55,000 nt of DNA from Gammaproteobacteria bacterium 28-57-27 (GCA_002281735.1 NCGK01000021.1:1-55000), one strand, 5' to 3'; counted from the first letter of the stretch, positions 18,358-28,546 are shown. Translations and numbers: made by a program. The notes: generated by a model from the letters alone, not told the origin.

Positions 18358-19766
18358 GGCTTGCTAGGCGCAGCACCGAGCAGAATTTCCACATAGGCTT
18401 CGTCGCGGATGCGGCGCTGCCAGCGCTCCAGTTCTTCTTCGGCACGACGGCGGGTGAGTCCTTCACGGGTCTGCTGGCGCAGAAACTCGATATTGCCGCT
18501 GGCGTCGCGGGTTTCCAGCACTTCGAGAATGTGCCAGCCAAACTGACTGCGGAACGGTGCGCTGACTTGACCCTTCGGGGTGCTGCTCATCACGCGCTCG
18601 AATTCTTCCACCATCATGCCCGGACGCGCCCAGCCTAAATCACCGCCGCGTTCGGCAGAGCCTTTGTCGTTGGAGTAGGTCTTGGCCAGGGTCGCGAAGT
18701 CCTCACCCTTGGCGAGGCGCTGGCGAATATCTTCCAAACGGCGACGTGCCTCGTCGTCGTTCACTACGTCACTGGTTTGAATCAGGATGTGACGTGCGTG
18801 CGTTTCGATGAGCTTCACCTCTTGCGTGTTGGCAGCATTGGCCGCCGCGCCGCGCGTTTCTTCAAGTTGAACAATATGGAAGCCACTGGGGCTGCGAATC
18901 AGCTCGGAGACTTGTCCAGGCTGCATCGACATCACCGCTTCGGTGTAAATACTGGGCAAATTGTCGGCACTGCGCCAGCCCAGATCGCCACCTTCCAAAG
19001 CATCGCGCGCACCGGAAACGCTGGCCGCCAATGCAGCAAAGTCGCCGCCATTGCGCAGGGCTTGCAGCGTGTTTTCCGCTTTGCTGCGTGCTTTGGCGAT
19101 ATCTTCAGGCGTGGCGGATTCGGGCAGGGCGATCAAAATCTGGCGCACATGATATTCCATGTTGGCTTGACCGCTTTTTTGCTGCCCGCGTTTGACGTTC
19201 AGTGCATCGTCGATTTCCTTGTCAGAAATTTGAATGCGATCAATGACTTCGCGTTTTTGCACACGATTGATAATGATTTCACGGCGAATCTGTTCGCGGA
19301 AATCACCCCAGCTTGTACCTTCTTTGGCGAGTGCTTCGCGGAATTGCTCCACACTCATGCCATTGTCGTTGGCGATCCCGCGCAGGGTGTTGTCGAGAGA
19401 CATATCATCAAGGGTCACTCCGGCGCGTTTGGCGAGCTGGAGTTCCGCCAGTTGCGTGACCATTTGGTCGAGCACTTGAGGAAGCAGTACATCCGTCGGC
19501 GGCAGTGGACGCTTGTTGGCGCGCAATTGGTTGCTTACCAAGGCCATTTGGCGCAGCAACTCGCGCTCGGTAATCACATCATCGTTGACAATGGCGACGA
19601 TGCGATCCAGTGCAACCGGGGTCGTACTCGCTGGTGTGATTGCCACAGCGCTGGTGGCCGCTTTTGTGGCCGCTTTGGCTGGTGCCTTGACGGGCTCCGC
19701 TGCAAGAGCGTGCGCGCTGGCAAGACTTAGAAGTAGGGTGGTGATGCTGAGTGTTAAACGAGGCAT
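18354..19766 (-). CDS. surA: Periplasmic chaperone and peptidyl-prolyl isomerase SurA
   Basis: 470 residues. A signal peptide ([20 protein letters not shown]) is followed by an alanine-rich linker, the SurA N-domain and two parvulin domains at roughly residues 180-280 and 300-400 ([13 protein letters not shown] and [12 protein letters not shown] mark their ends). SurA escorts outer-membrane proteins such as LptD to BAM. I chose the ATG at 19766; a TTG five codons upstream is possible. Confidence 0.95.
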   Translation of the reverse strand: MPRLTLSITTLLLSLASAHALAAEPVKAPAKAATKAATSAVAITPASTTPVALDRIVAIVNDDVITERELLRQMALVSNQLRANKRPLPPTDVLLPQVLDQMVTQLAELQLAKRAGVTLDDMSLDNTLRGIANDNGMSVEQFREALAKEGTSWGDFREQIRREIIINRVQKREVIDRIQISDKEIDDALNVKRGQQKSGQANMEYHVRQILIALPESATPEDIAKARSKAENTLQALRNGGDFAALAASVSGARDALEGGDLGWRSADNLPSIYTEAVMSMQPGQVSELIRSPSGFHIVQLEETRGAAANAANTQEVKLIETHARHILIQTSDVVNDDEARRRLEDIRQRLAKGEDFATLAKTYSNDKGSAERGGDLGWARPGMMVEEFERVMSSTPKGQVSAPFRSQFGWHILEVLETRDASGNIEFLRQQTREGLTRRRAEEELERWQRRIRDEAYVEILLGAAPSKP

Positions 19767-19825
19767 GTGGACAACCGCCAAAATAATAATGAGGTGAGAA
19801 TGCGATTAGAGCGTGTGTTGCAGGC

Positions 19826-22102
19826 CTAAAACCGGGATGGTTCATCCGGCTGGTAGCCAAGAATAGCACGTTCAAAGCGCCGGTCAGCCTGCGAGCCTGC
19901 GCTGCCTAAACCCTTGAGTTCAAATTGCAGGAGCGCCGCAGTGGAGTATTCGACGATGTCGGGGTTCGGGTTGCTGATGGCATAGTATTCTGCACCGAAC
20001 TTGACGCGCCAGCAGCAGCTTTCATAGGCCAAGCCGGCGAGGAGTTGCACCGGTTTTTTGGCATCCAAGTCTTGCGCCACATTGCCGAGGATTTGCCATT
20101 GGCGACTCAGTGGCCAAACAAACGACACACCGAGCTGGTTCACGCTAGGCAAACCGGTGATTTCGGCTTGATTGCCATAGTACAGATTGATGGCGTGTTG
20201 TTGATGTGGCAGCTCCTCTGCCGAGGCAAGTTGCAGCGGGCGGTAGCTTAAAACCGCATAGGTCTGGCTTTCGGATGCGGTAATGCGCGTGCTCCACTCG
20301 CGGCTAAAGCCTGCGTTGAGTTCGGCAATGGCTTCGCCCGCGCCGCGCTCGGTGATCGGGTCGCCGGGATTGAGTGTGACGCGCTCTTCGCTGAAACGGT
20401 ATTGCTGACCGAGGCCAAAACTTAAGCGCTCATAACCCTCTTTGGCATCCAAAGCGCGCCAGGTCAGGGCATAGCTGAGGGCGTTGGCATCACCTTGGCG
20501 GTCGCGACCAATAAAGCGGTTGGAGCTGAACAGGCGCGACAAGCTGGGGAGCGGTAAGTCGGTGTCGAACAGCGGCGCGCTTTGTTCGTGGTAAGGCACG
20601 TAGAGGTAGTACAGGCGCGGTTCGAGTTGCTGGTTGAAATGCTCGCCATATTGGTCAAAGAAAAAGCGCGCATCCACACTACTTACAGGGATGTTTTGCG
20701 AGGTGGTTTGCGATGGGGTGTTCGAGGTATCGAGTTGGTATTGCAGGCTGGTCAGGCTCACGCTCGGGGTAATGCTGTACCAATGTTCGCCCAGCGGCAG
20801 CGCGAGTGTAGGAATGATGGCGTAGCGCTCGCCTTCCGGATTGTTGGCGTACTCGCTTTGAAAACGCACGGCTTCGGTCAACAGACTCAGGCGTACTGGG
20901 CCAAGAGCCTGTGTGCCGGACAGCAGCACTTGCGGCATGCGTTTGTAGGGCAGGCTTGCACCGTTCACGCTGAAGCTCAGGTTTTGATACTCCTGCGCCA
21001 ACAGCGAGAGATTCCACTGGCCGGCTTGGTCGTTGATTGAGCTATTAAACGAGCGATTAGCACTGAAATGTGACTCAAGATAGGCGGTGTTACTGAGCGT
21101 GGAGTAGGTGCCGAAATCACGCATGTAGTCGATGTCGGACACGCGGCGCACGGCCAGTGAGCTATCCCAAGCGTCAAGGCGGTGTTGCGCTTGAATGTCA
21201 TACAGGTAGCGTGATTCGCCAGTGTCGTTGTCATTCGGCAGCCAGTCGCCGCGCAGGCTGCCGCGCCCCTCCTGCCAGAGTTGGCGGTATTCGGCACCGA
21301 GCATGACGCCACGCTGGGTCATCGGGCGCAGGGTGAAGGTGGCATCACGCTCGGGGGCGATATTCCAGTAATAGGGTACGGTGATGCTGGCACCGACTTG
21401 GCTGTTGTAGTTGACGCTGGGGTAGAGAAAGCCGCTGGCGCGACGGTCATCCAGTGGAAAATCAAAATAGGGCGCGTACATCAAGGGCACGCCTTTGAAG
21501 TTCAGCCAGGCATCACGCGCCACGCCGCGTCCAGTCGTATGGTTGAGGTCAATCTGTTCGGCATTCAGCGTCCAGTCGCGCACTTCACCGGCTTGGGGTT
21601 CGGGGCAACTGCTTAGGCTGACGTGTTTGAGCTGATCCTGCTGGGCATTGAGGCGTGTGACCTGCGCGCTCTTACCGGAGAGGTGTGGCGCAGGTAGCCA
21701 GAAGCGCACATTTTCCGCTTGGCCTTGCTCAAGACTGGGTTGGAATACACCCTGCTCGGCGAACAGGATGCGCGTGCTGTCCCAATAACGCAGTGCGCCT
21801 TGGGCTTCGACCTTCTCCGGACTCAGGTTGTAGTCAATCCGTTCGGCCAGCAGGCGTTGATCGTGGTATTGAAGCTGTGCCGCGCCTTCGAGGGTGGCGA
21901 GCTTGCCGTCGTAGCGCCCCCGATCGGCTTCGGCCTGCGCCGGGGTGTTGATGCCCAGCGCAGGCAAATCAGGCAATTCGGGGGCAAACGGCGGGCACAA
22001 GGCGAAGTTATTGGCGCCCCATGCGGAGAAAGTGGGCAGCAGAAGTAAGGCTGCGGTAGGCAGTGAAATCCGGAAATTAGCCACAGAGAACACAGAGCTC
22101 AC
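19826..22102 (-). CDS. lptD: LPS-assembly protein LptD
   Basis: About 758 residues. LptD with LptE inserts LPS into the outer leaflet. The N-terminal beta-taco domain (about residues 40-190) is followed by a beta-barrel. The four cysteines needed for the E. coli disulfides are present in the pattern Cys (FALCPPF), Cys (LSSCPEP) and Cys-Cys (ESCCWRV). The start is uncertain. No ATG exists; the signal peptide FRISLPTAALLLLPTFSAWG can begin at GTG 22102, 22093 or 22084, all inside a dispersed CCACAGAG repeat, or at GTG 22150 upstream of it, which has a GGAAG-like site. Confidence 0.93.
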   Translation of the reverse strand: MSSVFSVANFRISLPTAALLLLPTFSAWGANNFALCPPFAPELPDLPALGINTPAQAEADRGRYDGKLATLEGAAQLQYHDQRLLAERIDYNLSPEKVEAQGALRYWDSTRILFAEQGVFQPSLEQGQAENVRFWLPAPHLSGKSAQVTRLNAQQDQLKHVSLSSCPEPQAGEVRDWTLNAEQIDLNHTTGRGVARDAWLNFKGVPLMYAPYFDFPLDDRRASGFLYPSVNYNSQVGASITVPYYWNIAPERDATFTLRPMTQRGVMLGAEYRQLWQEGRGSLRGDWLPNDNDTGESRYLYDIQAQHRLDAWDSSLAVRRVSDIDYMRDFGTYSTLSNTAYLESHFSANRSFNSSINDQAGQWNLSLLAQEYQNLSFSVNGASLPYKRMPQVLLSGTQALGPVRLSLLTEAVRFQSEYANNPEGERYAIIPTLALPLGEHWYSITPSVSLTSLQYQLDTSNTPSQTTSQNIPVSSVDARFFFDQYGEHFNQQLEPRLYYLYVPYHEQSAPLFDTDLPLPSLSRLFSSNRFIGRDRQGDANALSYALTWRALDAKEGYERLSFGLGQQYRFSEERVTLNPGDPITERGAGEAIAELNAGFSREWSTRITASESQTYAVLSYRPLQLASAEELPHQQHAINLYYGNQAEITGLPSVNQLGVSFVWPLSRQWQILGNVAQDLDAKKPVQLLAGLAYESCCWRVKFGAEYYAISNPNPDIVEYSTAALLQFELKGLGSAGSQADRRFERAILGYQPDEPSRF

Positions 22103-22209
22103 AGAGAAAAAACAAGGAGTACACCTCAACGCTGGGCGTTGAAGGTTCACGTGCAAAAGGCTTCCGCAAAGATTTCAAACTCTGTGCCCTCGGTGTTCTC
22201 TGTGGCTAA
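22077..22209. repeat. CCACAGAG inverted-repeat pair at the lptD start
   Basis: TTAGCCACAGAGAACACAGAG begins at 22077 and its approximate reverse, ending TTCTCTGTGGCTAA, lies at 22180-22209. Between them are a small hairpin (TCAACGC/GCGTTGA near 22122-22138) and filler. The left arm encodes the first residues of the lptD frame. Related pairs occur at 40247-40532 and 48087-48159. Confidence 0.85.
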
Positions 22210-22219
22210 ATTCGGCTGC

Positions 22220-22873
22220 TTAGGCTTGCAGCGGATCCAGGACGGCACGGAAGTCGTTAAAAATCACATCCATTGCGCGCTGGCCGTTGATGCGATGCAG
22301 CTTGCCGACCTGGTCATAAAACTCGATCAGCGGTGCGGTCTGGGTTTCAAAGGTGTGCAGGCGCTTGGCGACGGTGTCTTCATTGTCATCGGCACGCTGA
22401 ATCAAGGCCTCACCCGAAACATCACAAACCCCTTCTTGCTTGGGCGGGTTGGTGTAGATGTTGTAGATCATGCCACTTTCCACCGCAGTGCGACGACCGG
22501 TGAGGCGGCGCATCAAATCATCAAATGGCACATCCAGCAGCACGGCGGCTTGGAGTGGTTTGTCTATTTCGTTGAGCATTGCATCCAAGGCTTCGGCCTG
22601 CGGGATATTGCGCGGGAAGCCATCCAGGATGAAACCGTTTTGCGCATCCGCTTCGCCCAGACGATCCCGAATCATACCCAGCACAATGGCGTCACTGACC
22701 AGTTGTCCATTGTCCATAGCCTGTTTGGCCTCAAGTCCGAGCGGCGTGCCCTGGCTGACTTGAGCGCGCAATAGGTCGCCGGTGGAAATTTGCGGGATAT
22801 TGTAACGCTCAACCAGGAACTTCGATTGAGTGCCCTTGCCTGAGCCTGGGGCGCCGAGTAGGACGATGCGCAT
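22220..22873 (-). CDS. adk: Adenylate kinase
   Basis: 217 residues. It interconverts ATP + AMP and 2 ADP. The P-loop GAPGSGKGTQSKFL is at residues 7-20, FILDGFPRNIPQAEAL follows, and a long LID domain lacks zinc cysteines. The ATG at 22873 has GGAG six bases upstream; a longer frame exists but is not adenylate kinase. It is divergent from ppa across 96 bases and lies upstream of lptD on the same strand. Confidence 0.97.
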   Translation of the reverse strand: MRIVLLGAPGSGKGTQSKFLVERYNIPQISTGDLLRAQVSQGTPLGLEAKQAMDNGQLVSDAIVLGMIRDRLGEADAQNGFILDGFPRNIPQAEALDAMLNEIDKPLQAAVLLDVPFDDLMRRLTGRRTAVESGMIYNIYTNPPKQEGVCDVSGEALIQRADDNEDTVAKRLHTFETQTAPLIEFYDQVGKLHRINGQRAMDVIFNDFRAVLDPLQA

Positions 22874-22969
22874 GATTTTCTCCATGTAACAACGACGGTC
22901 GGGCAATGCAGCGCTGCCGTCTAAAACGATTATGATACACGCTCCATCTTTCTTAACGAGGTTTGCGCT

Positions 22970-23509
22970 ATGTTGCTCGACAATATCCCCGCAGGTAAAA
23001 GCTTGCCTGAAGACATTAATGTGGTGATTGAAATTCCTGCGCAGGGTGCGCCGGTCAAATATGAAATCGACAAGGACAGTGGCGCGCTGGTGGTGGATCG
23101 CTTTATGGCCACGGCCATGTTTTACCCCTGCAACTATGGTTTTATTCCACATACCTTGTCCGATGATGGCGACCCGGTGGATGTGTTGGTGGTCACCCCG
23201 ACCCCGCTGCAGCCCGGTTCAGTGATCCGTTGCCGTCCGGTGGGCATGTTGCGTATGAGCGATGAGGCGGGCTTTGATGCCAAGCTGGTGGCTGTGCCGT
23301 TCGGCAAGCTGACCCCGCTGTATGACCATGTACAGGAAGTCACCGATCTGCCGGAATTGCTGCGCGCACAGATTGCGCACTTCTTTGAGCAATACAAGGC
23401 GCTGGAAAAAGGCAAGTGGGTCAAGGTGGATGGCTGGGCAGATGCTGCGGCGGCACGTGCGGAAATCGTCGCTTCGGTCGAGCGCCTGCAAGCGAGCATG
23501 GCTGATTAA
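22970..23509 (+). CDS. ppa: Inorganic pyrophosphatase (family I)
   Basis: 179 residues, very close to E. coli Ppa in length and sequence. Metal-binding acidic residues sit in [12 protein letters not shown], and the substrate-binding region reads [15 protein letters not shown]. It pulls biosynthesis forward by removing pyrophosphate. GAGG lies well placed before the ATG. Confidence 0.97.
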   Translation: MLLDNIPAGKSLPEDINVVIEIPAQGAPVKYEIDKDSGALVVDRFMATAMFYPCNYGFIPHTLSDDGDPVDVLVVTPTPLQPGSVIRCRPVGMLRMSDEAGFDAKLVAVPFGKLTPLYDHVQEVTDLPELLRAQIAHFFEQYKALEKGKWVKVDGWADAAAARAEIVASVERLQASMAD

Positions 23510-23539
23510 GTTTGCCATGTTGACCCGGCACGTTTTGGT

Positions 23540-25426
23540 ATGAAGCGCATATGGAGAGAGCCAAAGGCTGCTTCGCGCTCAATGGAGGATGAGGCGCGTG
23601 TGCGTGACATCCTCCTGCGACGTGCCATTTTTGCCGGGTTGGTGTGTTTTTTTGTGCTGGCTGGGGTGGTGGCGCGGGTGGTCTGGTTGCAGGTCACGGC
23701 ACACGAGCATTTCACCGAGCTGGCAGAAAAAAATCGCACCCGATCTGAACCGATTCCGCCTTCACGCGGGCTGATTTACGACCGCAACGGCGTGCTGCTG
23801 GCCGATAACACGCCGTCGTTTCAAGTGGAGTTGGTGCCGGAGCAGGTCAAGGACATGGACGCCACGCTGGCGCTGTTGACTGAGATTCTTGGGCTGGATG
23901 AAGATGAGCTCGATCGCTTTCGCAAGGCGCTGAAAAATGGCCGTCCCTTCGACAGCATTCCACTGAAATTCAATCTGAGCGAGCTTGATATTGCGCGCCT
24001 GGCGGTCGAGCGTCCGCGCCTGCCGGGCGTGGAAGTGCAGGCGCGTCTGACGCGCATTTACCCGCAGGCGGGTTTGACTGCCCATGCCGTGGGGTATGTG
24101 GGGCGCATCAGTGAACGTGAAATGGAAACGATTGATCGCGAAGCCTATGAGGGAACCTCGCATATCGGCAAAACCGGTTTGGAACGTTTCTACGAGGACA
24201 GGCTGCGCGGCAAGGTTGGCTCGCGCAAGCTGGAAGTGGATGCGCATGGGCGCAGCCTGCGGATATTGGAAGAGACTCCTGCCACGCCGGGCGAGGATTT
24301 GCACCTGAGTCTGGATGTGCGTTTACAGGCGGCGGCCGAGGCTGCGTTGGGTGATTTTTTGGGTGCGATTGTGGCGCTTGATCCTCGCAACGGCGAGGTG
24401 TTGGCTTTTGTCAGCAGGCCGACCTTTGATCCTAACCTGTTTGTGAATGGCATCCGCAGCAAGGACTATCGCGCGTTGATGGATAATCCGGATCGTCCGC
24501 TGTTCAATCGTGCCTTGAGTGCGGCCTATCCACCCGGCTCGACCGTCAAGCCGATGATGGGGTTGGCCGGGTTGGAATATGGTTTGATTACGCCGGAATA
24601 CCGTATGTTTGCCGGGCCGTATTATCAGTTGCCGAATGACGATCACCACTACCGCGACTGGCGCAAGGGTGGGCATGGCTGGGTCGATCTGGATCATGCG
24701 ATTGCGCAATCCTGTGATGTGTATTTCTACGATCTGGCCTACCGCATGGGGATTGATCGCCTGCATGATTTTGCACTGAACTTTGGTTTGGGGCGCGTGA
24801 CCGGCGTTGATTTACCCAGCGAGGTTGCGGGATTGGTGCCGTCCAAGGATTGGAAGCGCGCAACCAAAAAACAGGCGTGGTATCCGGGTGAAACGCTGAT
24901 TGCGGGCATTGGTCAGGGGTTTATGCTGTCTACGCCGCTGCAACTGGCGCAGATGACCGCGACGCTGGCGCAGCGGGGCGCCTCCTATCGTCCGCATCTC
25001 TGGCGTGATGCGCCGCCGGAGGCTTTGCCCGTGATTAAGCTTTCCAAAGCAAGTTTCTGGGATGCGGCCTTGGGTGGTATGGAGCATGTGGTGAATGCAG
25101 ATTACGGTACGGCTAAGCGGATTAAAAATGCGCCGTATCTCATCGCTGGTAAGTCGGGCACGGCGCAGGTGTTTACGGTTAAGCAGAATGAAACCTATAA
25201 CGCCAAGGGCTTGAACAAAAAGCTGCTCGACCACGCGGTATTTATTGCCTTTGCCCCGGTTGATGCGCCGCGCATTGCCGTCGCGGCGTTTGTGGAGCAC
25301 GGTAGCAGTGGTTCGGGTGTGGCGGCACCGATGACGCGCAAAGTGATGGACGCGTGGCTATTGGGTGAGACACTGGACAAGAATGCAGTCACGTTGGATG
25401 CCGTAACCACCGGAGGGCGTGAATGA
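23540..25426 (+). CDS. mrdA: Penicillin-binding protein 2 (elongasome transpeptidase)
   Basis: 628 residues. One membrane segment (about residues 28-52) is followed by the PBP dimerisation domain and the transpeptidase domain. Active-site motifs are STVK (PPGSTVKPMMGLAG), SCD in AQSCDVYFYDLA and KSGTA. It cross-links side-wall peptidoglycan with RodA. The stop overlaps rodA by an ATGA. Confidence 0.97.
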   Translation: MKRIWREPKAASRSMEDEARVRDILLRRAIFAGLVCFFVLAGVVARVVWLQVTAHEHFTELAEKNRTRSEPIPPSRGLIYDRNGVLLADNTPSFQVELVPEQVKDMDATLALLTEILGLDEDELDRFRKALKNGRPFDSIPLKFNLSELDIARLAVERPRLPGVEVQARLTRIYPQAGLTAHAVGYVGRISEREMETIDREAYEGTSHIGKTGLERFYEDRLRGKVGSRKLEVDAHGRSLRILEETPATPGEDLHLSLDVRLQAAAEAALGDFLGAIVALDPRNGEVLAFVSRPTFDPNLFVNGIRSKDYRALMDNPDRPLFNRALSAAYPPGSTVKPMMGLAGLEYGLITPEYRMFAGPYYQLPNDDHHYRDWRKGGHGWVDLDHAIAQSCDVYFYDLAYRMGIDRLHDFALNFGLGRVTGVDLPSEVAGLVPSKDWKRATKKQAWYPGETLIAGIGQGFMLSTPLQLAQMTATLAQRGASYRPHLWRDAPPEALPVIKLSKASFWDAALGGMEHVVNADYGTAKRIKNAPYLIAGKSGTAQVFTVKQNETYNAKGLNKKLLDHAVFIAFAPVDAPRIAVAAFVEHGSSGSGVAAPMTRKVMDAWLLGETLDKNAVTLDAVTTGGRE

Positions 25427-26568
25427 GCGCGTGGCGCGAAAAAATGGGCAGTACCCTTGCAGGCTTGCGCGTGGATGAGGGGGTGCTGCTGCGTTGGTTG
25501 AAACTCGATCCGTGGCTGGTGTTCGCCTTGCTGCTTTTGCTGGGGGTGGGCGCGGTGACGGTGTACAGCGCCTCGCACCAAAACATGTCGCAGATGGTGA
25601 ATCTTGGGGCGCGTATCGGCATGGGGCTGGTGCTGATGTTGTTGATGGCGCGTATTCCGCCCACGGTGTATCAGTTTTGGTCGCCGTGGCTGTTTGGCTT
25701 TGGCGTGCTGCTGTTGTTGGCGGTGGAGCTGTTCGGACATGTGGGTAAGGGGGCGCAGCGCTGGCTGGATCTTGGTTTTGTGCGCTTCCAGCCTGCGGAA
25801 ATTTTGAAGTTGGCCGTGCCGATGATGGCCGCGTGGTATCTGTCTCTGCGCGCCTTGCCGCCCAGACCACTGGATATTCTGATGGCTTTGCTGATTATCG
25901 CCGTGCCGATGGGCTTGATTATGCTGCAACCAGATTTGGGGACGGCGATTTTGGTGGGCGCAGCGGGGATGTTTGTTTTATTTCTGGCCGGGCTGTCCTG
26001 GAAGTACATCGCCGGGTTTGTCGTCGCTTTGGCGGGTCTGCTTCCCCTGCTGTGGCAGTTCGGTCTGCATGATTATCAGCGTCAGCGCGTCCTCACCCTG
26101 CTCGACCCGGAGGCCGACCCACTGGGCACGGGCTACCACATCATCCAGTCGAAAATAGCCATCGGCTCCGGCGGGGTGTCGGGCAAGGGCTGGCTCAATA
26201 GTACCCAGTCGAATCTGGATTTTTTACCCGAGGGGCATACCGACTTTATTTTCGCGGTGTTTTCCGAGGAGTTCGGTCTGGTGGGTGTGGTGCTGCTGCT
26301 GCTGTTGTATCTGTTTATCATCCTGCGCGGCTTGTATATCGCGGTGCAGGCACCGACGGTGTATGGTCGCTTGGTGGCGGGTAGTTTGAGCTTGAGTTTT
26401 TTCGTCTATGTTTTCGTCAATACGGGCATGGTCACGGGCTTGCTGCCGGTGGTCGGTGTGCCCCTACCTCTGGTGAGTTATGGCGGTACGGCTATGGTGA
26501 CCCTGATGGCGGGTTTCGGTATGCTCATGTCCATCCACACTCACAGACCTTTTATGGCGGCACGTTAA
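25423..26568 (+). CDS. rodA: Rod-shape-determining SEDS glycosyltransferase RodA
   Basis: 381 residues with about ten hydrophobic segments. SEDS motifs are visible: YSASHQNMSQ, FQPAEILKLAVPMM, LQPDLGTAILVGAAG and VGVPLPLVSYGGTAM near the end. RodA polymerises glycan for side-wall growth with PBP2. It overlaps mrdA upstream by four bases and mltB downstream by one. Confidence 0.97.
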   Translation: MSAWREKMGSTLAGLRVDEGVLLRWLKLDPWLVFALLLLLGVGAVTVYSASHQNMSQMVNLGARIGMGLVLMLLMARIPPTVYQFWSPWLFGFGVLLLLAVELFGHVGKGAQRWLDLGFVRFQPAEILKLAVPMMAAWYLSLRALPPRPLDILMALLIIAVPMGLIMLQPDLGTAILVGAAGMFVLFLAGLSWKYIAGFVVALAGLLPLLWQFGLHDYQRQRVLTLLDPEADPLGTGYHIIQSKIAIGSGGVSGKGWLNSTQSNLDFLPEGHTDFIFAVFSEEFGLVGVVLLLLLYLFIILRGLYIAVQAPTVYGRLVAGSLSLSFFVYVFVNTGMVTGLLPVVGVPLPLVSYGGTAMVTLMAGFGMLMSIHTHRPFMAAR

Positions 26569-27617
26569 TGAGCATATCGATGATTTCACCTCCCTGGCTG
26601 CGCCGTGCAGCGCTTTTGGGTTTAGCCTTGACACTGCTGCCCGTGCACCTGGCCTGCGCCGAGCCTGCGGGCAGTGAATTTACCGAGCGTGCCGATGTGC
26701 GTGAATTTGCCCGTGAAATCAGCGCCCGCAATGGGCTGAACGAGGCCGATGTGTTGGCTGGCTTGGCGCAGGTTGACCTTCAGGATTCGATCATCCAAGC
26801 GATGCAGCGCCCGGCGGAAAGCAAGCCTTGGCATCAGTACCGCCCCATTTTCATGAATGAAAAACGCATTGCCGATGGGGCGGTGTTTATGCGTGAGCAC
26901 GCGGCGTATCTGGCCGAGTTAGAAAAGCAGTACGGTGTACCGGCAGAAGTGTTGGTGGCCATTGTGGGTGTGGAAACCGGTTATGGGCGCAATGTCGGCA
27001 AATACGATGTGTTGGATGCTTTGGCCACGCTGGCGTTTGAATACCCGCCGCGCGCGCCCTTTTTTCGCAAAGAGCTGGAACAGTTCTTCCTTTTGGCGCG
27101 TGAGGAAAACGTACCCCTGGCCTCAGTGAAAGGCTCGTATGCCGGGGCGATGGGGATGCCGCAGTTTATGCCCTCCAGCTACCGTCAATGGGCGGTGGAC
27201 GGCGATGTTGATGGCAAGCGCAATTTGTGGACGAGTACTGATGATGTGTTGGCCAGTGTGGCAAATTACTTTGTGCAGCACGGCTGGCAACGCGGCGCGA
27301 GCGTGACCGTGCCAGTGCAGTTACCGGAAAGCCTGCTCGACTCGCCGGAAAAACTGGATGCCATGCTTAATCGTGGGCGTGACTTGACCGCTAAAACCAC
27401 CTTGGGCGAGTTACGCGCCCTGGGCGTGAGTGTACCGATCAGCCAGGGAGCAGAAAATTTGCCAACCATGCTGATGGCCTTGCAGTACGAAGACTCAGTG
27501 CGCTATGTGGTTGGTTTGCCTAATTTTTATGTGATTACGCGCTACAACCATAGTGCGCATTACGCGATGGCGGTGTGGGAGTTGGCGCAGGCCATCCGCC
27601 TCAGGGCGAAGGCCTAG
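26568..27617 (+). CDS. mltB: Membrane-bound lytic murein transglycosylase B
   Basis: 349 residues. A signal peptide precedes a family 103 transglycosylase domain. VGVETGYGRNVGKYDVLDAL carries the catalytic glutamate, and GSYAGAMGMPQFMPSSYRQW is the second family block. The signal region ends in LACAEP, which does not fit a good lipobox, so it may be periplasmic rather than lipid-anchored. It cleaves glycan strands with anhydro-muropeptide formation. Confidence 0.94.
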   Translation: MSISMISPPWLRRAALLGLALTLLPVHLACAEPAGSEFTERADVREFAREISARNGLNEADVLAGLAQVDLQDSIIQAMQRPAESKPWHQYRPIFMNEKRIADGAVFMREHAAYLAELEKQYGVPAEVLVAIVGVETGYGRNVGKYDVLDALATLAFEYPPRAPFFRKELEQFFLLAREENVPLASVKGSYAGAMGMPQFMPSSYRQWAVDGDVDGKRNLWTSTDDVLASVANYFVQHGWQRGASVTVPVQLPESLLDSPEKLDAMLNRGRDLTAKTTLGELRALGVSVPISQGAENLPTMLMALQYEDSVRYVVGLPNFYVITRYNHSAHYAMAVWELAQAIRLRAKA

Positions 27618-27619
27618 CC

Positions 27620-28480
27620 ATGAGCTTGGTCATGAAGATGCCCAAGGCCATGCAGCGTTCCCTTATCGTGCTGGGCATGGCACTGGGCACTGCATGGCTG
27701 GTAGGCTGTTCGTCCACACCCAAGCCGCCACCCAAGGGGGCGGATGGTTACAGCAAGTACGGTAATCCGAATAGTTACGAGGTTCTGGGCGAGCGCTACG
27801 ATGTGATGCGCGACAATCGGGGCTACAAGGAAACCGGGATTGCCTCGTGGTATGGCCCTGGCTTCCATGGCAAGCGCGCCTCGGCGGGTGAAACCTACGA
27901 TCAGAATGCCATGACAGCGGCACATAAAACCCTGCGCATTCCTTGTTATGTCGAAGTCACCAACCTGCAAAATGGACGCAAGGTTGTGTTGCGGGTGAAT
28001 GATCGCGGGCCGTTTCACGACAATCGCATTATTGATCTTTCCAAAGCGGCGGCGGAAAAACTTGGCGTGATTGCCACTGGAACAGCCATGGTTGAAGTGC
28101 GGCATATCGACGGCGAGGCACCTGTCGAGTCGCTCGATGGTACGCTGCAGGCCATGGCGCAGCCCGTCGCTCCCGTTCCGACGCCGCCAGTGACGCCGAC
28201 TCAGTCGCCCAGTGTGATGTTCAGCGAAACGCAGCAACCTGTGCCTGAGTGGGGGGGGAATATCTATGTTCAGCTCGGTGCGTTTAGTCTGCGCCCGAAC
28301 GCGGAGCAATTGCGCAGTAAATTAGAAATGGCTAATATACGCGGCGTTAATGTGGTGCAAAAAAATGATGGCCTGTTCCGTGTGCGCATCGGTCCGCTCG
28401 CTTCGGTGGATGACGCAGACGTTTTAGCCGCTAAACTCGATGCAGCCGGTGTGGGGAATCGTCACATGGTGGTTGAATAG
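27620..28480 (+). CDS. rlpA: Septal-ring lytic transglycosylase RlpA (lipoprotein)
   Basis: 286 residues. The lipobox LVGC lies near residue 30. The double-psi beta-barrel domain (about 70-165) contains GIASWYGPGFHGKRASAGE and NDRGPFHDNRIIDLSK. A proline-rich linker leads to a C-terminal SPOR domain (IYVQLGAFSLRPNAEQL) that binds denuded glycan at the septum. The ATG at 27620 is two bases after the mltB stop. It completes the mrdA-rodA-mltB-rlpA set. Confidence 0.95.
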   Translation: MSLVMKMPKAMQRSLIVLGMALGTAWLVGCSSTPKPPPKGADGYSKYGNPNSYEVLGERYDVMRDNRGYKETGIASWYGPGFHGKRASAGETYDQNAMTAAHKTLRIPCYVEVTNLQNGRKVVLRVNDRGPFHDNRIIDLSKAAAEKLGVIATGTAMVEVRHIDGEAPVESLDGTLQAMAQPVAPVPTPPVTPTQSPSVMFSETQQPVPEWGGNIYVQLGAFSLRPNAEQLRSKLEMANIRGVNVVQKNDGLFRVRIGPLASVDDADVLAAKLDAAGVGNRHMVVE

Positions 28481-28546
28481 CCTGAGCGGGCTGATGACCA
28501 CTGCGTGATGTGCCGGTTCGAGTGCATCGGGGCAAATAATCTGAGA

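Noticed and set aside
21945-22142. Open frame across the lptD start and CCACAGAG repeat on the plus strand
   Set aside because: It is antisense to lptD and reads the repeat; such frames are typical false calls.
22887-23152. N-terminal extension of adk upstream of 22873
   Set aside because: It overlaps ppa on the other strand and has no kinase sequence; the ATG with GGAG at 22873 fits the family.
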